Positions 9,818 to 22,091 of a stretch of DNA of 64,000 nucleotides are shown here, one piece after another. The stretch lies in assembly GCA_009760855.2 (NCBI GenBank), contig WPIO01000107.1, forward strand, positions 1,181,001 through 1,245,000, in the 5' to 3' direction. Both the position numbers and the translations under genes were made by a program. The notes under the pieces were generated by a model, which saw only the letters and a list, made by a program, of their open reading frames with translations, was not told where the DNA came from and ran no database searches. Origin of the DNA: Cristatella mucedo (Eukaryota > Bryozoa > Phylactolaemata > Cristatellidae). How positions within the stretch are numbered: the stretch's first letter is position 1; each line of letters begins with the position of its first letter.

Positions 9818-11326
9818 TCTCTGCTCCGTCTCCGACGACAGCTTAACACTCTGTGTGACAATAATGCTGCTTCAGAAACAGCAGTCGTCAGCACTAAATT
9901 GATTGCGTGCTCTCTTGCCTGTAGAATGTGGGAGTCTGGAGACTCCCTCCCTCGAGATCCTAATAAGTTAATAATTAACAATGCCTGTCACCCTATACAT
10001 ACAGCTTTTCTTCAAAAATGTCGCAATCAAATGAGCGACAATATGTATTTTTATGTATTCATCATCTATATATAAAGTTCATAGACTGATTTAAGTAGCT
10101 TCATCTAGACAGTTTGATCTATCAGTACAGATACTTTAGGAAGATATATAAATTAATAACATGAGGCCTCGACAGAGACGACAATGACTGTTTTAACCTA
10201 ACTTATTTGATTATGCCTACTATTATTCGGATGATAAATAATTACGGAAGCAATTAAAGCAAGTGAGCTTGGTCTTCATTGTTTCTAGAAACGGTGGCCA
10301 CGCGTAGCTATATTTAGCGCAAGTGCGATTGAACGTAGCATAGTTAAAGTACCGAGTAATGGATGCTGCTACTTAGCCCACAACTTTAATCTCAGGCGAT
10401 GCAGTCATCCAGTAAATTATTTCTCGAAAAAAAAAGTAACGTGGTGGCATTCATGTACCATTACTCGCGAGCTGCAAAAATTCCCACCGATTTATTCTCG
10501 GTCGCCTGCAGAAAGCATCGCTCGCAGAAAGCGTCGGGGATCGGAGGCATAGCTTGAAGCAAGAAATCCAGTACAAATCTTTATGTCGCTCGGTGCCTGG
10601 AAAGTCGCCATGGGGTCGCTGCCTTTACGATGCCCAGCCTCTGAGGAAGGAAGATATCGCTAATGCCGAAGAATTTGTTGTTATCCTTATTTATATAAAA
10701 ATAACGGGTCGTAATGACGTCCTATGACCGCTAAATGTCTGTCTGGGGTTGTCCTGTCCCATTCAATTAAGCGTACGCCGAGATGGTATCATCAACATAG
10801 ACATTAGCACGATGCGAAAAGGCCGTACAAATATGTTTCTCAGATAAAATGATGTTTGGAGAAATTCGTGGGCTCAACCGTGCGAGTCTATTTAATGTAA
10901 ACCATACATGTCGGGAATGAGTTATCGGATATTAATCGCACCATTTCCCCAGAGTAATATGGGAAATAGAGGCACACACTTAAGACATTGGCTATCTATA
11001 AAACACCTACAGAACTCATCCTATACCATTTTGCAGCTTAAACCTACGTTGAGCCTTTACATACGGTGTGACGTGGTAATTCGATCGCGCATTTGCTGTA
11101 CAATCCGCCAACTTGAGTATTGCCGAAACCAGCATGGAATATAAGTGTAATTGGATTGCTGAACTTCTGGTTTATGCACTTCTCACTGCTAAATTATAAA
11201 TATGTTTTTCGCTACCGGCCTGGATCGCCTTGGGAGTGGTATATGCCTCTAAACCAAATTTAATGCAAGAGCTTGAAACGGTCGTCACTCGTCAGCCATT
11301 TTGCATTTTCACTCACTTCTCGGTGG
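9818..11326. other. upstream flank of gene B, nothing recognised
   Basis: The sequence 5' of the ATG (minus strand) contains no clear TATA box. No coding frame or known repeat is visible up to the LINE-A relic. Confidence 0.4.
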
Positions 11327-11935
11327 CAAACTACTCTTTTCGAAGCTTGCGGTTAGCCTTGTCTGTCACGAGCGTGTCATTTGCCATATAACACCACTTT
11401 TCGCCGAACAGAACTGGATTTTAGTCAAGCGACGCATTGACTTCTAGATTCTGCCATTCACTTATAGATCCGTTCATGGCTTGGCTTCATCCCACATTTC
11501 AGTTCTACTCCCCCACCTTGCTAGGCTATATACCACCTAGTTCTCGAAATCAAATGATTTAGCTCTACCTCGTATGACCCTTAACTTCTTTGGATACCTT
11601 GCCGTTAGTTATATGCTCCCAAAGCATGGAAATCACTTCCAGGTGGCTTCACGACATCCCATGACTCAACAACGTTTAAAAATAAGGAAAAAATGCTTCA
11701 ATGTATCACAACATTTAGTGGGAGTATGTGATTTGTGATGCATTACGATACTGTGAGTGATGCCACTAACCACATTTGCATTGCGATGCTGTGCATGTCA
11801 CTTCTAACAATGTCATGCCAGTAGTCATTAAGCTAACCATTATACCATGCTTCCTTCTCACCCAATGTAGAGTTCCTTGAGAGAGATTAGATTCTCAAAG
11901 GAAGCGTATCAATCATTATCTGGCAGATGAGGCTA
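11327..11935 (+). mobile_element. LINE-A relic
   Basis: Plus-strand C-terminal part and 3' UTR with many stops and indels. Recognisable landmarks are the GTCTGTCACGAGCG stretch, CTCCCAAAGCATGG and a degraded stem-loop at about 11865-11930. This is an old copy. Confidence 0.75.
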
Positions 11936-12036
11936 GAATAATATTATTAATTAAACGCATCAATCAACATTTCGCTTATTAGTATTTTTCCTTTTCGTTT
12001 TTTGCTATCTATATTTTTAACAGCGTGCTGGTCGTG

Positions 12037-12195
12037 TAAAGCCGTAATGGCTCACTAGGTGAGGCAGGTGCTTTTCACGGGTGGGTTCGAATCCTGAGGT
12101 GGACGATCCTTTATTGCCACTGCAAGCGGTGGTGATAGCCGTAAAGACTCTTCCGTCACTATACACAAAAAAGGCTGTTAAATCAGCTAGTATTT
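12037..12195 (+). mobile_element. SINE1 copy (tRNA-derived)
   Basis: The tRNA-like head has an A box (ATGGCTCACTAGG) and a B box (GGGTTCGAATCC). A body follows with the CACTGCAAGCGGTGGTGATA hairpin, ending AAATCAGCTAGTA. Homologous copies lie at 32339, 38190, 48149 and 62970. Confidence 0.85.
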
Positions 12196-12734
12196 TTTTA
12201 AGTCTCTAGCATTCTGCACTTGTGGTGCCTTCGCTTTGTATGCACTTCAGTTGCCTCGAGACGGGCGAGTGCTATTTCCGCTGTGAAATTCTATTGAATT
12301 GCCGAAATCACTCCGTTGAACATAATAAGTACGCACAGCACTCGGAACAGCAGACCTCACTATACTTATGCTTGAGAAATCGAGCAATCGTATCATTCTA
12401 AGTACTGGCATTGCCGCAGCAATCTAGTCTCGTATGCCTTGTTAGGGAGTCTTTGGGGTGCGGGAGGCAACTTCCAGCGCACAAAGTCTCTTAAGAGCAC
12501 ACACCCACCACCAGACCTTTGAGACACAGTGAGACATTAAATTATACTGAATATCAACAAGAAGTCAATTGCATATGCCTTTACAAAACTTCCATTCAGC
12601 AACCACAGCAAGGCCATTACAGAACTATTTTGTCTGCCACGGAGGTGCTCAAACATGACGGCATCGGCCTCATCAGGTTTCAAAGTCAAGGCAACATCGT
12701 AGAAAAATTACAGTACATTTTATTTCAAGCCTGG
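12196..12734. other. nothing recognised
   Basis: No repeat or supported exon seen. Confidence 0.35.
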
Positions 12735-12893
12735 GACCTGGTCTTAGCACAGATGTAAGGTGCTGTCCTCCACAACCCATGTCGTGGGCTAGAATGTTAA
12801 AGTGGGCGATTGTTGTATTGCCCACTGTAAATGGTGGTGATAACTGTTGAGGCTTTTCTGCTACTATACTACATGAGGCTGCTAAATCAGCCA
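12735..12893 (+). mobile_element. SINE1 copy, strongly diverged
   Basis: It matches SINE1 from the CGTGGG T-arm region through GGTGGTGATA and the terminal GGCTGCTAAATCAGCCA. The B box is destroyed and the A-box half is barely recognisable. Confidence 0.65.
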
Positions 12894-13984
12894 ACCATTA
12901 CTTGACATTACGTAAGAGAATGCGCTTTCGTATGTCGAAAAAAATGCGAAGGTTAGATGTCATACCGCGCAGAATTTATTAAAGGGAAGATACGCAAGGC
13001 AACCTCGGCGTTGGCTAGGACATATGAGGGACAATGCAAAATTGCAAATTGACCGAGTAAATAATGGGCTCTATCGGGCTAGTAACTAGGGTTGGCAACA
13101 GTCACGTGAATTGTAGCTCAAACGGTTTCAGCAGTGGGCTGGCAGTGAAGGAAAACAACTCGTCCTTTGTCTGAGTAGCGGTCGATGACCTCGACGAATT
13201 GCACAGTAGCAGTGTCAGAACGTTACAGCGGTCACTTGCTCCATAGCAGCAGTAGCAGCCGTATCGGGAAAGCTTCCTACCCAATGCTGTTAACCAACTG
13301 CGTACGTACCACTAGGTATAAGACACCTGCAACTTCTCAGCCACCATCTCTAAGCTCTTGTTTAAAATCACTATATCTGGCTTGTCCAGCATAAGATCAG
13401 ACTACCATATTTCAACGCAGGGAACTTCAACTAAAGCCTGCCACTGTGCAACGTAATTCGACTCATCACAACTGACATCCTCGACGTTAACAGCAACTAG
13501 TTCGACCCTGCGCAGTTAGTAGGGCACTCAGGCTTTAACCTTCCTCAAGTCTTAGCATTACTCTCAGCTGACTGCTGCCAACCTTGATATTTACGTCAGC
13601 TGTATTTTTTAATTTTGATCCAAACGTTGACCTGTCTTTTTCGTCGAAGTATCCGTGCTCTTTCCGAAACCACTTCTATGTGGCTCTTAACTAAGCGCAT
13701 CGGCCAAGAACTCATATGAAGTCGGGTAGTGAGAGAATGTGTTCAGTATCCACCTAAGCTTTGTTCATTATTGTTAGTCCATGCATCTATTTTTGGAGAA
13801 ATCTGGCTCCAAATGTACCGAATTTGAGCACATAATTTTTCACATTTTCAAAATTCAGCGTTGTAGGCAGCCAGAGCAGCTTTCACGCAATCAATGGTTC
13901 CGCCGGTGCGTGCCTTAATCAGTTGAACGTACGAATCCACGTTTCAGGTTCTGCATACAAAAATTTAGTCACGAGCAATAAAAT
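12894..13984. other. nothing recognised
   Basis: Mixed-composition DNA with short open frames on both strands around 13100-13400, without a domain signature or convincing splice sites. Confidence 0.35.
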
Positions 13985-14118
13985 AAAGTTCGTTTGTATA
14001 GCGCCCCAAGAGAACTACATCTATATTCAGGCGCTTCACATATGCCTCCGGGCTCGAGCCCACGACCTCGGCCGGGGCGAGCAGTTTAACCGCTGGACCA
14101 AACCAGCTCGGAAATGAC
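13985..14118 (-). mobile_element. SINE2 copy with LINE-A-type 3' end
   Basis: Minus strand: a tRNA-like head (TTTGGTCCAGCGGTTAAAC as A box, GTGGGCTCGAGCCC as B box) is joined directly to the LINE-A-like stem-loop (GCGCCTGAATATAGA...TTCTCTTGGGGCGC) and an AT-rich end. A second copy is at 49490-49630. Confidence 0.8.
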
Positions 14119-14261
14119 ACTAGCACAACGATCCAACACTTTCCACATAGACGTTACAAACGCGGTGTGCGGCTACCTTATCGCAACTGAGCTACACTGC
14201 AAACGCAGAGGTTGCAATAGTTTTATCCTCAACCGACGCACGAAGGATACTTGTAAAGCCT

Positions 14262-15020
14262 GTAATAAAAATAAATAATATAACTACATTTGTATAGCAC
14301 TCTCAGATAACTTAATCTGTCTTTAGGCACTTTAAACTTGCTGCAAAGGAAGCGTGGCTGTATGGTTAGTGGTGGTGGCGTGCTAAATGGTAAAAAGCGT
14401 GAAACTTTTAGAGGCGACATTTACAGGGTCTGCATATGAATATGGTAAGTTGCAACGTGCACAGCGACAGCAGGCATAAGCACATAGAGGACGAAATACG
14501 TGAGTCCACTAAATGCTGCAGTAACTGAATGCGTTTTAGCCTTTGTAAAAGGCGGCGGATAGAGATTGGCTTGAAGCCAGTCGGAAGTGAGTTTCAGACT
14601 TTGTGACGATACGAGCTAAATGCACAGCCTCAAGAATATTTGAGGTTCTTACGAAATGTAGCTAAACCATTAGATTCAGAAAAGCGGTTGACACGTTGCT
14701 TAGCCTGGTGAGGGAGTAGACGTAATAGTTTGCGCCGAGCCAAAGAACAAATTAATTTAATAATGAGTGACTGAAATTCTAAGTCAGTGCGTAGCTTTTT
14801 CGAGAGCCACTGCTTGCCGGCAAGAAGTGGTGCGACGTCGCAACTACGACGCTCACGGAAGAGTTTCGCACCAGGTGTAAGAGCCTTATTGCACAGGCCG
14901 GTAGACTAGCAACATGCTTATTAAGCACCGCCAGCGATAGCAAGTCCATTGTAACAAAGACTTGCTTTAAATCAAGGCTGGCATTCACGCTTGACAATTT
15001 TTTGTAAATATACACAATCA
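14262..15020 (-). mobile_element. LINE-A fragment
   Basis: Minus-strand 3' end and C-terminal coding part, with stem-loop at about 14297-14335. Stops and indels are frequent. Confidence 0.8.
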
Positions 15021-15161
15021 ATCGTTCTTTTGACACCTCATTGACTTTGTCGTGCGGACTACTCTGTCTTCACACCCCTTGGTACGCCAGTGTAGACCTT
15101 TTTTCAGAAGGTACGCTTTTGCTAGCCTTCGCTGAAGCATTGACTAATGCAGAAGCTTACC

Positions 15162-15838
15162 TAATAATAATAATAATAATAATAATAATGCACTTTACAA
15201 AGCGCCCTTAGATAACTCAATCTTTTTCTATGCGCTTTAAATTTGCCTCAAAGGGAAATGCAATTGAATTGTGAGTACTATCATGCTTGATAAACACCAT
15301 GAATAACATGGTTAGGAGTGACATGCACAGGGTCAGCATGCAAATGTGGTTAGTGGCTTTGACGACCAGACTCTAAAATGACTTCTGTTTCACAGGAAGC
15401 AGAGGAATCATCCTCAAGTCCTTCAAGCCACTGTGGCATACAATAGTGTGGCTGGGTACTTCTAGTGATGGCAAAAAATACTGATTGGTTACCTTTTCTT
15501 CATTGCCCCCCCCCCACTGGTAGGCTAATTCTGCTTGTGCCTCACTCACTCTGCTTGGCTACCAGCAGAACTTGATAAACAACATGAATAATATGGTTAG
15601 GGGTGACATGCCCAGGGTCAGCATGCAAATGTGGTTAGTGGCAGCATGCACAGTGTCAGCAGGCATAAGCACGTGAAGGACGAATCACAGGGACCCACTA
15701 AATGCTGTCCTCAATAGGTGTATTTTAAAGTTCTTTTTAAATGTGGTCAAATTAGGGGATTTTCTGACGCAAGTCGGGAGGGAGTTCCAGGCTTTGGGAG
15801 CATACGTATTAAATGCACGGTCTCCAAAGGATTTGAGG
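15162..15838 (-). mobile_element. LINE-A fragment with internal segmental repeat
   Basis: The (AAT)n tail (15163-15190), stem-loop and 3' UTR run to 15357. A 214-bp segment unrelated to LINE-A (15358-15571) follows. Then the same 3' UTR stretch recurs from 15572 and continues into coding sequence (LKSFGDRAFNTYAPKAW) to 15838. The repeated LINE parts (15283-15357 and 15572-15647) are about 289 bp apart. Confidence 0.8.
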
Positions 15839-15844
15839 CTAAAG

Positions 15845-16330
15845 CTGCTTGAAATATAGGTGTCATGCTCCAAAGTGACCTATCCATGGACGGCCACATC
15901 AGCTCCACAATCAAGTCTGCCTACTTGTGGATATATAAAACTTCTAAAATTCAGGCCTATTTAGATTGGGATAACATATTTAAGTTGGCATATGCATTTT
16001 TACGTCACGTTTGACTTCTGTAACTCACAGCTTGCTGGCCTGCCGGCATGTGCAATCGGGCGCTTACGACTGGCGCAAAACTCGACAGTTTGGCTTTGGC
16101 TTCAGTCAGTCGTTAGCTTCACAGTAGCCTTATCACTTACCACTTCTCGCCGACCTGTACTGATTATCACTCAAGCAACAGATTGACGTCAGGGGTTTTT
16201 CTCTCACTTTAATGTCCCTTCATTCTTTGACTCGCGGCTACTTGTGAGATCTTACCCCCCCCCCCAACCACCAGTCCAAGCATCGTATAACCCGCTTTTC
16301 AGAAACTAGCCGTCTACCTTTGCTCTTCAC
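15845..16330 (+). mobile_element. LINE-A, left part of a split copy
   Basis: Plus-strand reverse-transcriptase C-terminal region starting near the RNLGV motif and stopping within the stretch encoding RFSETS. The copy resumes at 18751 with the next bases of the family sequence, so this is one insertion split by LINE-B. A C11 run lies at about 16255. Confidence 0.85.
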
Positions 16331-17144
16331 ATAGGCGATGCTGCTGTGCGACCATCACCACGTGCTCAAAATTGAGGTGTCGTTATCGACAGCTGCCTCA
16401 ATTCTAAAAGCTTCATTCAGAAGACTGCTTCTACAGCTAGCCATCACGTCCTATATCTACCTAAGATTAGAAGCTGTCTTCAACGATGGCTTGCAAAAAA
16501 AAGTATTGGGCTCTCAAGTTCTGTCTCGGCTTAATTATTGTAATTCCCTTTTAGCTGAGCTACCGAAGAAAACCACTAGTCCACAGCAGCTGGCTATGAA
16601 TATGACCGCAAGGCTAGTCTTTACGTCCCAGAAGTTTGAGCACGTGTCTCCATTGCTAAATAGAGCAAGGAAGAATGCCGGTTGATCAATGGATACAGAG
16701 CAAAGTTCTTACGCTGACCCACAAGGCCCACCACGGCTTGGCTCCTTCGTACCTAGCTGAACTAATGCACCACTTTCAGTCTCCTCGTGCCCTCAGGTTC
16801 ACTATGGACATTAAATTAGCTGTTCCATTCCTCTACTTAATGACCGTTGGCGAAGAAGCTTTAGCTCTGCAAGTCCTAGACTCTGGAACTCGCTTCCATA
16901 ATTCATACGCTACGGCAACTACTCTTCTGCTACCGACTATGGCTCATTCTTTTCAGTGGTCCTGAGCTGCTACCTCTATTCTGCTCACTTCCTCAACTGT
17001 TCTCCTGACTCTGCTATGCTTCCCACTTTCTCATCGTCGCGTTGGGCGAAGTCTGTTGGCTACCGAATGCGTACCTAAAGCCACATAGGAATTGAGTGCA
17101 CTATACAAAACTCTCTTGCGTCACACTCACATAGTCTTTATGTA
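16331..17144 (+). mobile_element. LINE-B, left part of a split copy
   Basis: Plus-strand LINE-B from the GATGC...GTGCGACC stretch through LVLSRLNYCNS-type sequence and a degraded THKAHHGLAPSYLAEL motif to the 3' UTR, stopping at GTCTTTATG. The missing last ~30 bp (CTTTGTGGAGTTACAGACTG) are found at 18721-18750, after an inserted minus-strand LINE-B. Confidence 0.85.
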
Positions 17145-18718
17145 ATGTAATATAATGTATCTCCGTCTGTAACTCCACAAAGTCATAAAGACCATGTGGG
17201 TGTTACGCAGGAGAGTTTTGTATAGCCCACTCACAGCCTAACCGCCTTTCGGTACGCATTCGGTACCCAACAGACTTCATCTCACCCAACAAATAGAAAG
17301 TGGAAAGCATAGCAGAGTCAGGAGAGCAGTTAAGGTAGTGAGTAGTATAGAAGTAGAGGTTCAGGACTGCTGAAAAAGATGTGCCATAGTCGGCAGTTAG
17401 AGAGTAGATGTCGTTGCGTAAGAATTGTGGAAGCGAGTTCCACAGTCTAGGACCTGCAGAGCTAAAGCTTCTGTCGCCAACTGTCTTTAAGCGGAGGAAT
17501 GGGACAGCTAATTTATTGTCCACACAGGACCTGAGGGCGCGAACAGGCTGAAACTGATGCAGCAGTTCAGCTAGGTACGAAGGAGCCAAGCCGTGGCGGG
17601 CCTTGTGGGTCAGCGTAAGAACTTTGCTCTGTATCCTTTTCTCAACCGGCAACCATCCTAGCTCTTCCAGCAAAGGTGACACGTGCACAAACCGCTGGGA
17701 CTTGAAGACCAGCCTTGCAGCCATATTCATAGTCCGCTGTAGTGGCATAATAGCTTTCTTTGGTAGCCCAGCCAAAAGAGAATTACAATAATCAAGCCGA
17801 GACAGAACTAAAGAGCTAGTTAATTTTTTTACAAGCCACTGTCGGAGACAGCTTTTAATCTTGGATAGGGATCGGATGTGATGGCTAGCTGTAGAGGCAG
17901 TCTTCTGAATGAAGCTTTTGAAATTGAGGCAGCTGTCGAACACGACACCTAGATTACGAGCACGTGGTGAAGGTCGCACAATAGCATCACCTATTAGAAC
18001 AGCAAAGCCTTGTAATCCAGTCACACGCCTAGGGTATCCTATGAGAAGCAGTTCGTTTTATCGTCATTTAATTCAGGAATTTTTTCGACATCCAGGGTCG
18101 AATATCGGCAAGGCCAGCATTCAGTTTCTCAGTTGCTGCAGCAGATTCCGACGGTTTAAATGACAAATACAACTGAGTATCGTCAGCATAGAAGTGATAT
18201 CCTATTCCATGGGCCTTAATCACTTTTCCCAGAGGTTGTGTATAAATGGAGAACAGCATGGGACCAAGTACAGACCCTTGAGGGACTCCACAGGTGACCC
18301 TTCTCAAGTCTGAGACCTGACCTCCACACGACACGGATTGAACACGATCAGACAAGTATGATTTAAACCACCCCAGCGCTTCGTCTGCCAGACCGATCGT
18401 TGTTCTCAATCGTTCAAGCAGAACTTCGTGATCAATAGTGTCGAAGGCAGCAGACAGATCTAGCAGAGCTAAGGCAGTGACATTCCCGCCGTCGTTGCCA
18501 CGTAGAATGTCATTGTTAACACGAGGAGAGCAGTTTCAGTAGAGTGCTGCCTCTTGAAACCTGATTGAAATGTTTCTGACATTCCATTATTTTCAATATG
18601 TTAAACTAGCTGCTTAGCAACAATTTTTTCAAGAATCTTTGATAAAAATGGAAGAAGGGAAACTGGACGATAGTTTGCTAGGACCTCTGTGTCTAATCCA
18701 GGCTTTTTAAGAATAGGT
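17145..18718 (-). mobile_element. LINE-B copy inserted in LINE-B
   Basis: Minus strand, 1.57 kb. It has the terminal AATGTAATAT tail at 17145-17157 and 3' UTR to about 17240. Coding frame 18024-17203 has SRLDYCNSLLAGLPKKA, THKARHGLAPSYLAELLHQ and GDRSFSSAGPRLWNSLPQ. A second frame, 18409-18068, has [13 protein letters not shown] and [10 protein letters not shown] frameshift near 18050 separates the reverse transcriptase catalytic part from the C-terminal part. It is 5'-truncated upstream of the SAAFDTIDH region. Confidence 0.9.
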
Positions 18719-18750
18719 CTAACTTTGTGGAGTTACAGACTGAGATACAT
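18719..18750 (+). mobile_element. LINE-B, terminal 30 bp of the split plus-strand copy
   Basis: CTTTGTGGAGTTACAGACTG followed by AGATACATTAC is the LINE-B 3' terminus. It completes the copy interrupted at 17144. Confidence 0.8.
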
Positions 18751-19120
18751 TACCCATATCACGTACAAACCTCCAAGTGTTTGGAGACCGTGAATTTAGT
18801 TAGTATGCTTCTAAAGCCTGGAACTCACTCCCGATGACATCCCCTGACTTGAAGACGTTTAAAAAAATTAAAAATGTACCTATGTAGGACACCATTTAGT
18901 GGATACCTGAGCTACTCCCTTTGTGCGCTTATACGTGCTGACACCGTCAATGCATCCTCCCACTAACCACACTTGCTTGCCAACCTGTGCTCGTGACCCC
19001 TAACCATATTATTCTGGCTGTTTATCAAGCATGATACCTCTCACTATACGATCGTGTTTCCTTTACAGAAACTGTGAAGTGCCAAGAAAGCGATTGAGTT
19101 CTTGATTTTTATTATCGTTA
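18751..19120 (+). mobile_element. LINE-A, right part of the split copy
   Basis: It continues the LINE-A at 15845-16330 (ATATCACGTACAAACCT onwards) through the 3' UTR and a degraded stem-loop to a TTATTATCGTTATT tail. Confidence 0.85.
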
Positions 19121-20384
19121 TTAGTGTACTAGGCACGTGGAATGATTACATTGTTTCTTTAACTTCGTTCACCGTCTCAGTTCTTTCCTGAGTCATAGAC
19201 GGTGAGCAATTTTTATGTAATAGGCACGTCGCGGGCTTTCAAACTCATGGAAGCATGGCTGTGGGTGCAATCGTTGGCTCGACACCATACTGGCAAACAT
19301 GGGATAGATTGAGATTTTTACTACTTGGCAGCAGCAGCAGCTTATTATTAAACCATTTTGGAACTCTAGCACGCGGGACATTTAGCGCTTCCCCCAATAA
19401 CATCCGGATAGTCAGACGCCAAATAAAATGTCACTAAAGTTGCATTTAATAGTTTTTTTTTGAAGCCCACTTTCTTACTAGCTAGACCTGAAACGTTGTT
19501 GGCACAATTAGAATACCCTAGGCATAGTCCAGTAACCTTTGACTGTCTTCAACGGTCACTAAGTAAAGTCCGAGTGGTCCAGATTGAAGTTCAAATTACA
19601 CAAAAAAAGGAAATTGTATTACCGCATTTGCTCAGCGAGCGAAAGTTGAGTGTCTAATAGCCGCTATTAAGTTGACCGGTTTATTTAAAAATAAGCTACA
19701 AGTTCAATATTAGACCCAGGGAAACCGTTTTTTAAATATTTATAGTTTTTGTTAACTGTGTTGACTTGTTGAACGTGCAAACCTTACGCTGTTTCTGTCA
19801 ACTACCGTGTAGGGAATAGCATCTGACCTAAATTTTAGCTATTCCCTTTTTACATAACGGCAGGCCTGGGGCATTAAGTATTTACAACCCGTGGAAATAC
19901 TATCTGTTCCCTGCTTTGCATTCGATTGCACAGCTGAGACATTCAACTCTTTCTGATGAACTTTGGCTCACTTGCTATCGAGCGTCAAATTTATTTAAAG
20001 GCCCTCATTCACGCTAGCTAGTAACTTCAGTAGCCTGCACTAGCCATCATGGCAGACCTTCTTGCTAGTCAATTGTGCTCTCTCGAGAATTAGTGGTCAG
20101 CATATGTACAAACTAAACATTGCTGCCCCTAGCAGGAAAGCTTTCATCTTATGGTGACTGGTTCGTTTTTTTATGTGCAGATAAAGTCTAGAACTAGTAC
20201 CCATACGCTGCCGCTATAAACAATAATCGTGTAACTTCTTTGTCTCGGATCCAGAAGTATTCTCTCCGTTAAGCTTTAAATTTGCACTTATGAGCAATAC
20301 CCAGTAAGTTCCTGTGTGCTTTAAATGGCTATCTGTGCATGGCTCACTGCCGAGTGCTAGCCATAAGTCTTACTGTACTATACT
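19121..20384. other. nothing recognised
   Basis: Mostly AT-rich DNA without a supported exon or repeat. Confidence 0.35.
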
Positions 20385-20870
20385 CCCCCATCAGGCCAAG
20401 CATCGTACCACCCGCTGGTCGGAATCCAACAGTCTACAAATAGGTCTACAAATAGTCTACAAATACCTCGTACAAACCTTAAATCCTTTGGAGACCGTGC
20501 ATTTAGTTCGTATGCTCCCAAAACCTGGAACTCCTTCCCGACCTGCGTCAGAACATCCCCTGACCAGACCACATTTAAAAGGAACCTAAAAACACACCTA
20601 TTTAAGGACAGCATTTAGTGGGTCCCTGTGATTCGTCCTTGATGTGGTTATGCGTGCGGACACTGTGCATGCTGCCACTAACCACATTTGCATGCTGACC
20701 CTGTGCATGTCACCCCTAACCATATTATTCATTTCGTTTGTTTTTTCAAGCATGATTTTACTTACCATTCAATTGCATTTCACTTTACAGCAAATGTAAA
20801 GCGCCTAGAGAGAGATTGGGTTCTCTGTGGGCGCTTTATCAAGAGCACTATTATTATTACTGTGGTGGTG
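20385..20870 (+). mobile_element. LINE-A 3' fragment
   Basis: It starts within the ...CCCCCATCAGGCCAAGCATC stretch and ends in the stem-loop (about 20797-20840) and ATTATTATTAC. A local triplication of GTCTACAAATA occurs at 20430-20466. Confidence 0.85.
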
Positions 20871-20964
20871 GCTATGAGTGTCTTTATTTTGTTTTAGCTT
20901 ACTTGCCTAGGCATGCTACTCTTTAGCTTATGTAGACTTCATACCATGCATTTCGCTAACCGCA

Positions 20965-21052
20965 GAGAACAGATTTTTTAGCAGCAAGCTGTAAATCACT
21001 TGGATAGAGATTAATCTCTTTAAAGTGCTATTCAAATGGCAAATAATTACTA
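20965..21052 (+). repeat. diverged LINE-A-like tail
   Basis: AGCAGCAAGCTGTAAATCAC followed by TTGGATAGAGATTAATCTCT and AAAGTGCTATTCAAATGGCA is the LINE-A 3' end with the outer stem sequence changed. Confidence 0.5.
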
Positions 21053-22091
21053 CTACCAATCTGCCTGGGCGCTAGATGTTTCGACCCTACCATAGCAAGA
21101 TTTGAACTCAGACAGGACAACGGTACATAAGCGGTAGTAAGCATAGAATCTAAATGCATTGTATATCTTGTACATTCTCTACTTTCAATTTTGATTCCTA
21201 ACTATTTATATTTTAGAACTTCCAAAAGAATTTCCAAGAAAACGTGAAATTGTTATCAGCGTGACTGTTCCAATACTATACATTAGCTCCGATTCCTTAT
21301 TTGCATTATAGCACGTGAAACTTGCTCGGTAACTGTGCGGATCATATTAATGACTCTTACTGCACAATTATATTACTCTTTCTATAATTAAATTAAAATT
21401 ACTTTATTATGATGCTTAGCAATGCAAAACTGTCAACAAGAAGATGGAATTGCAGACCTTTAGCCTTGATTTTGCGGAGGAAGCGTATTTAGGACGTTCA
21501 CCACTCATTCGAAATTAATGTTTATGAAATACATTGTTCCTTGTCAACTGTCCTTTTAAGATAATCTGCAATAATAACAGTAATGAATCACTTAAAATTG
21601 TGATATTAACAACTTCAACCCATCGAGTCAATTTGCTAATGAATCTGTGACGCCCTCTTAGAATCCAGCAGCTCACTCCTTGCATGTCTTCATATCTATA
21701 AGGAGAAACTTAGCATAGTTTTAAATGCTGGTCTTCACTTTTAGGTCAAGCAGTGAGCATTCTTTCGAAAATTGGAACTGGCTCCAGTCAAGCCTATTTG
21801 CAATCTCATCACTTTATAAATTCATTGAATTAGAATTCATAGAGGGTTTTAGGGGGTTTAAATTCATAATTCACTTATAGAATTCAAGTTAAAGTCACTT
21901 TATTCTCTTGCCCAGATTACAGAGATGAAACATTTCCGACTGAGATTCCAAATCCGACTATTAGCCTTTCAGCGCGTTTGAACCTTATGCCCTGTGAATT
22001 GCTTTTTGTTGAATTCATGCAGATTCATTTACTAGTTGATTTCTGGCAGAACTGTTATTTTATTAAAAAGAATTTACCCATTTTATTTTAG
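21053..22091. other. nothing recognised
   Basis: AT-rich DNA without a visible gene or repeat. Confidence 0.35.

Noticed and set aside
15162-16330. 5' inversion (twin priming) of one LINE-A, because minus-strand and plus-strand parts abut at consecutive consensus positions
   Set aside because: The plus-strand part continues at 18751 to its own 3' tail at 19120, so these are two head-to-head insertions.
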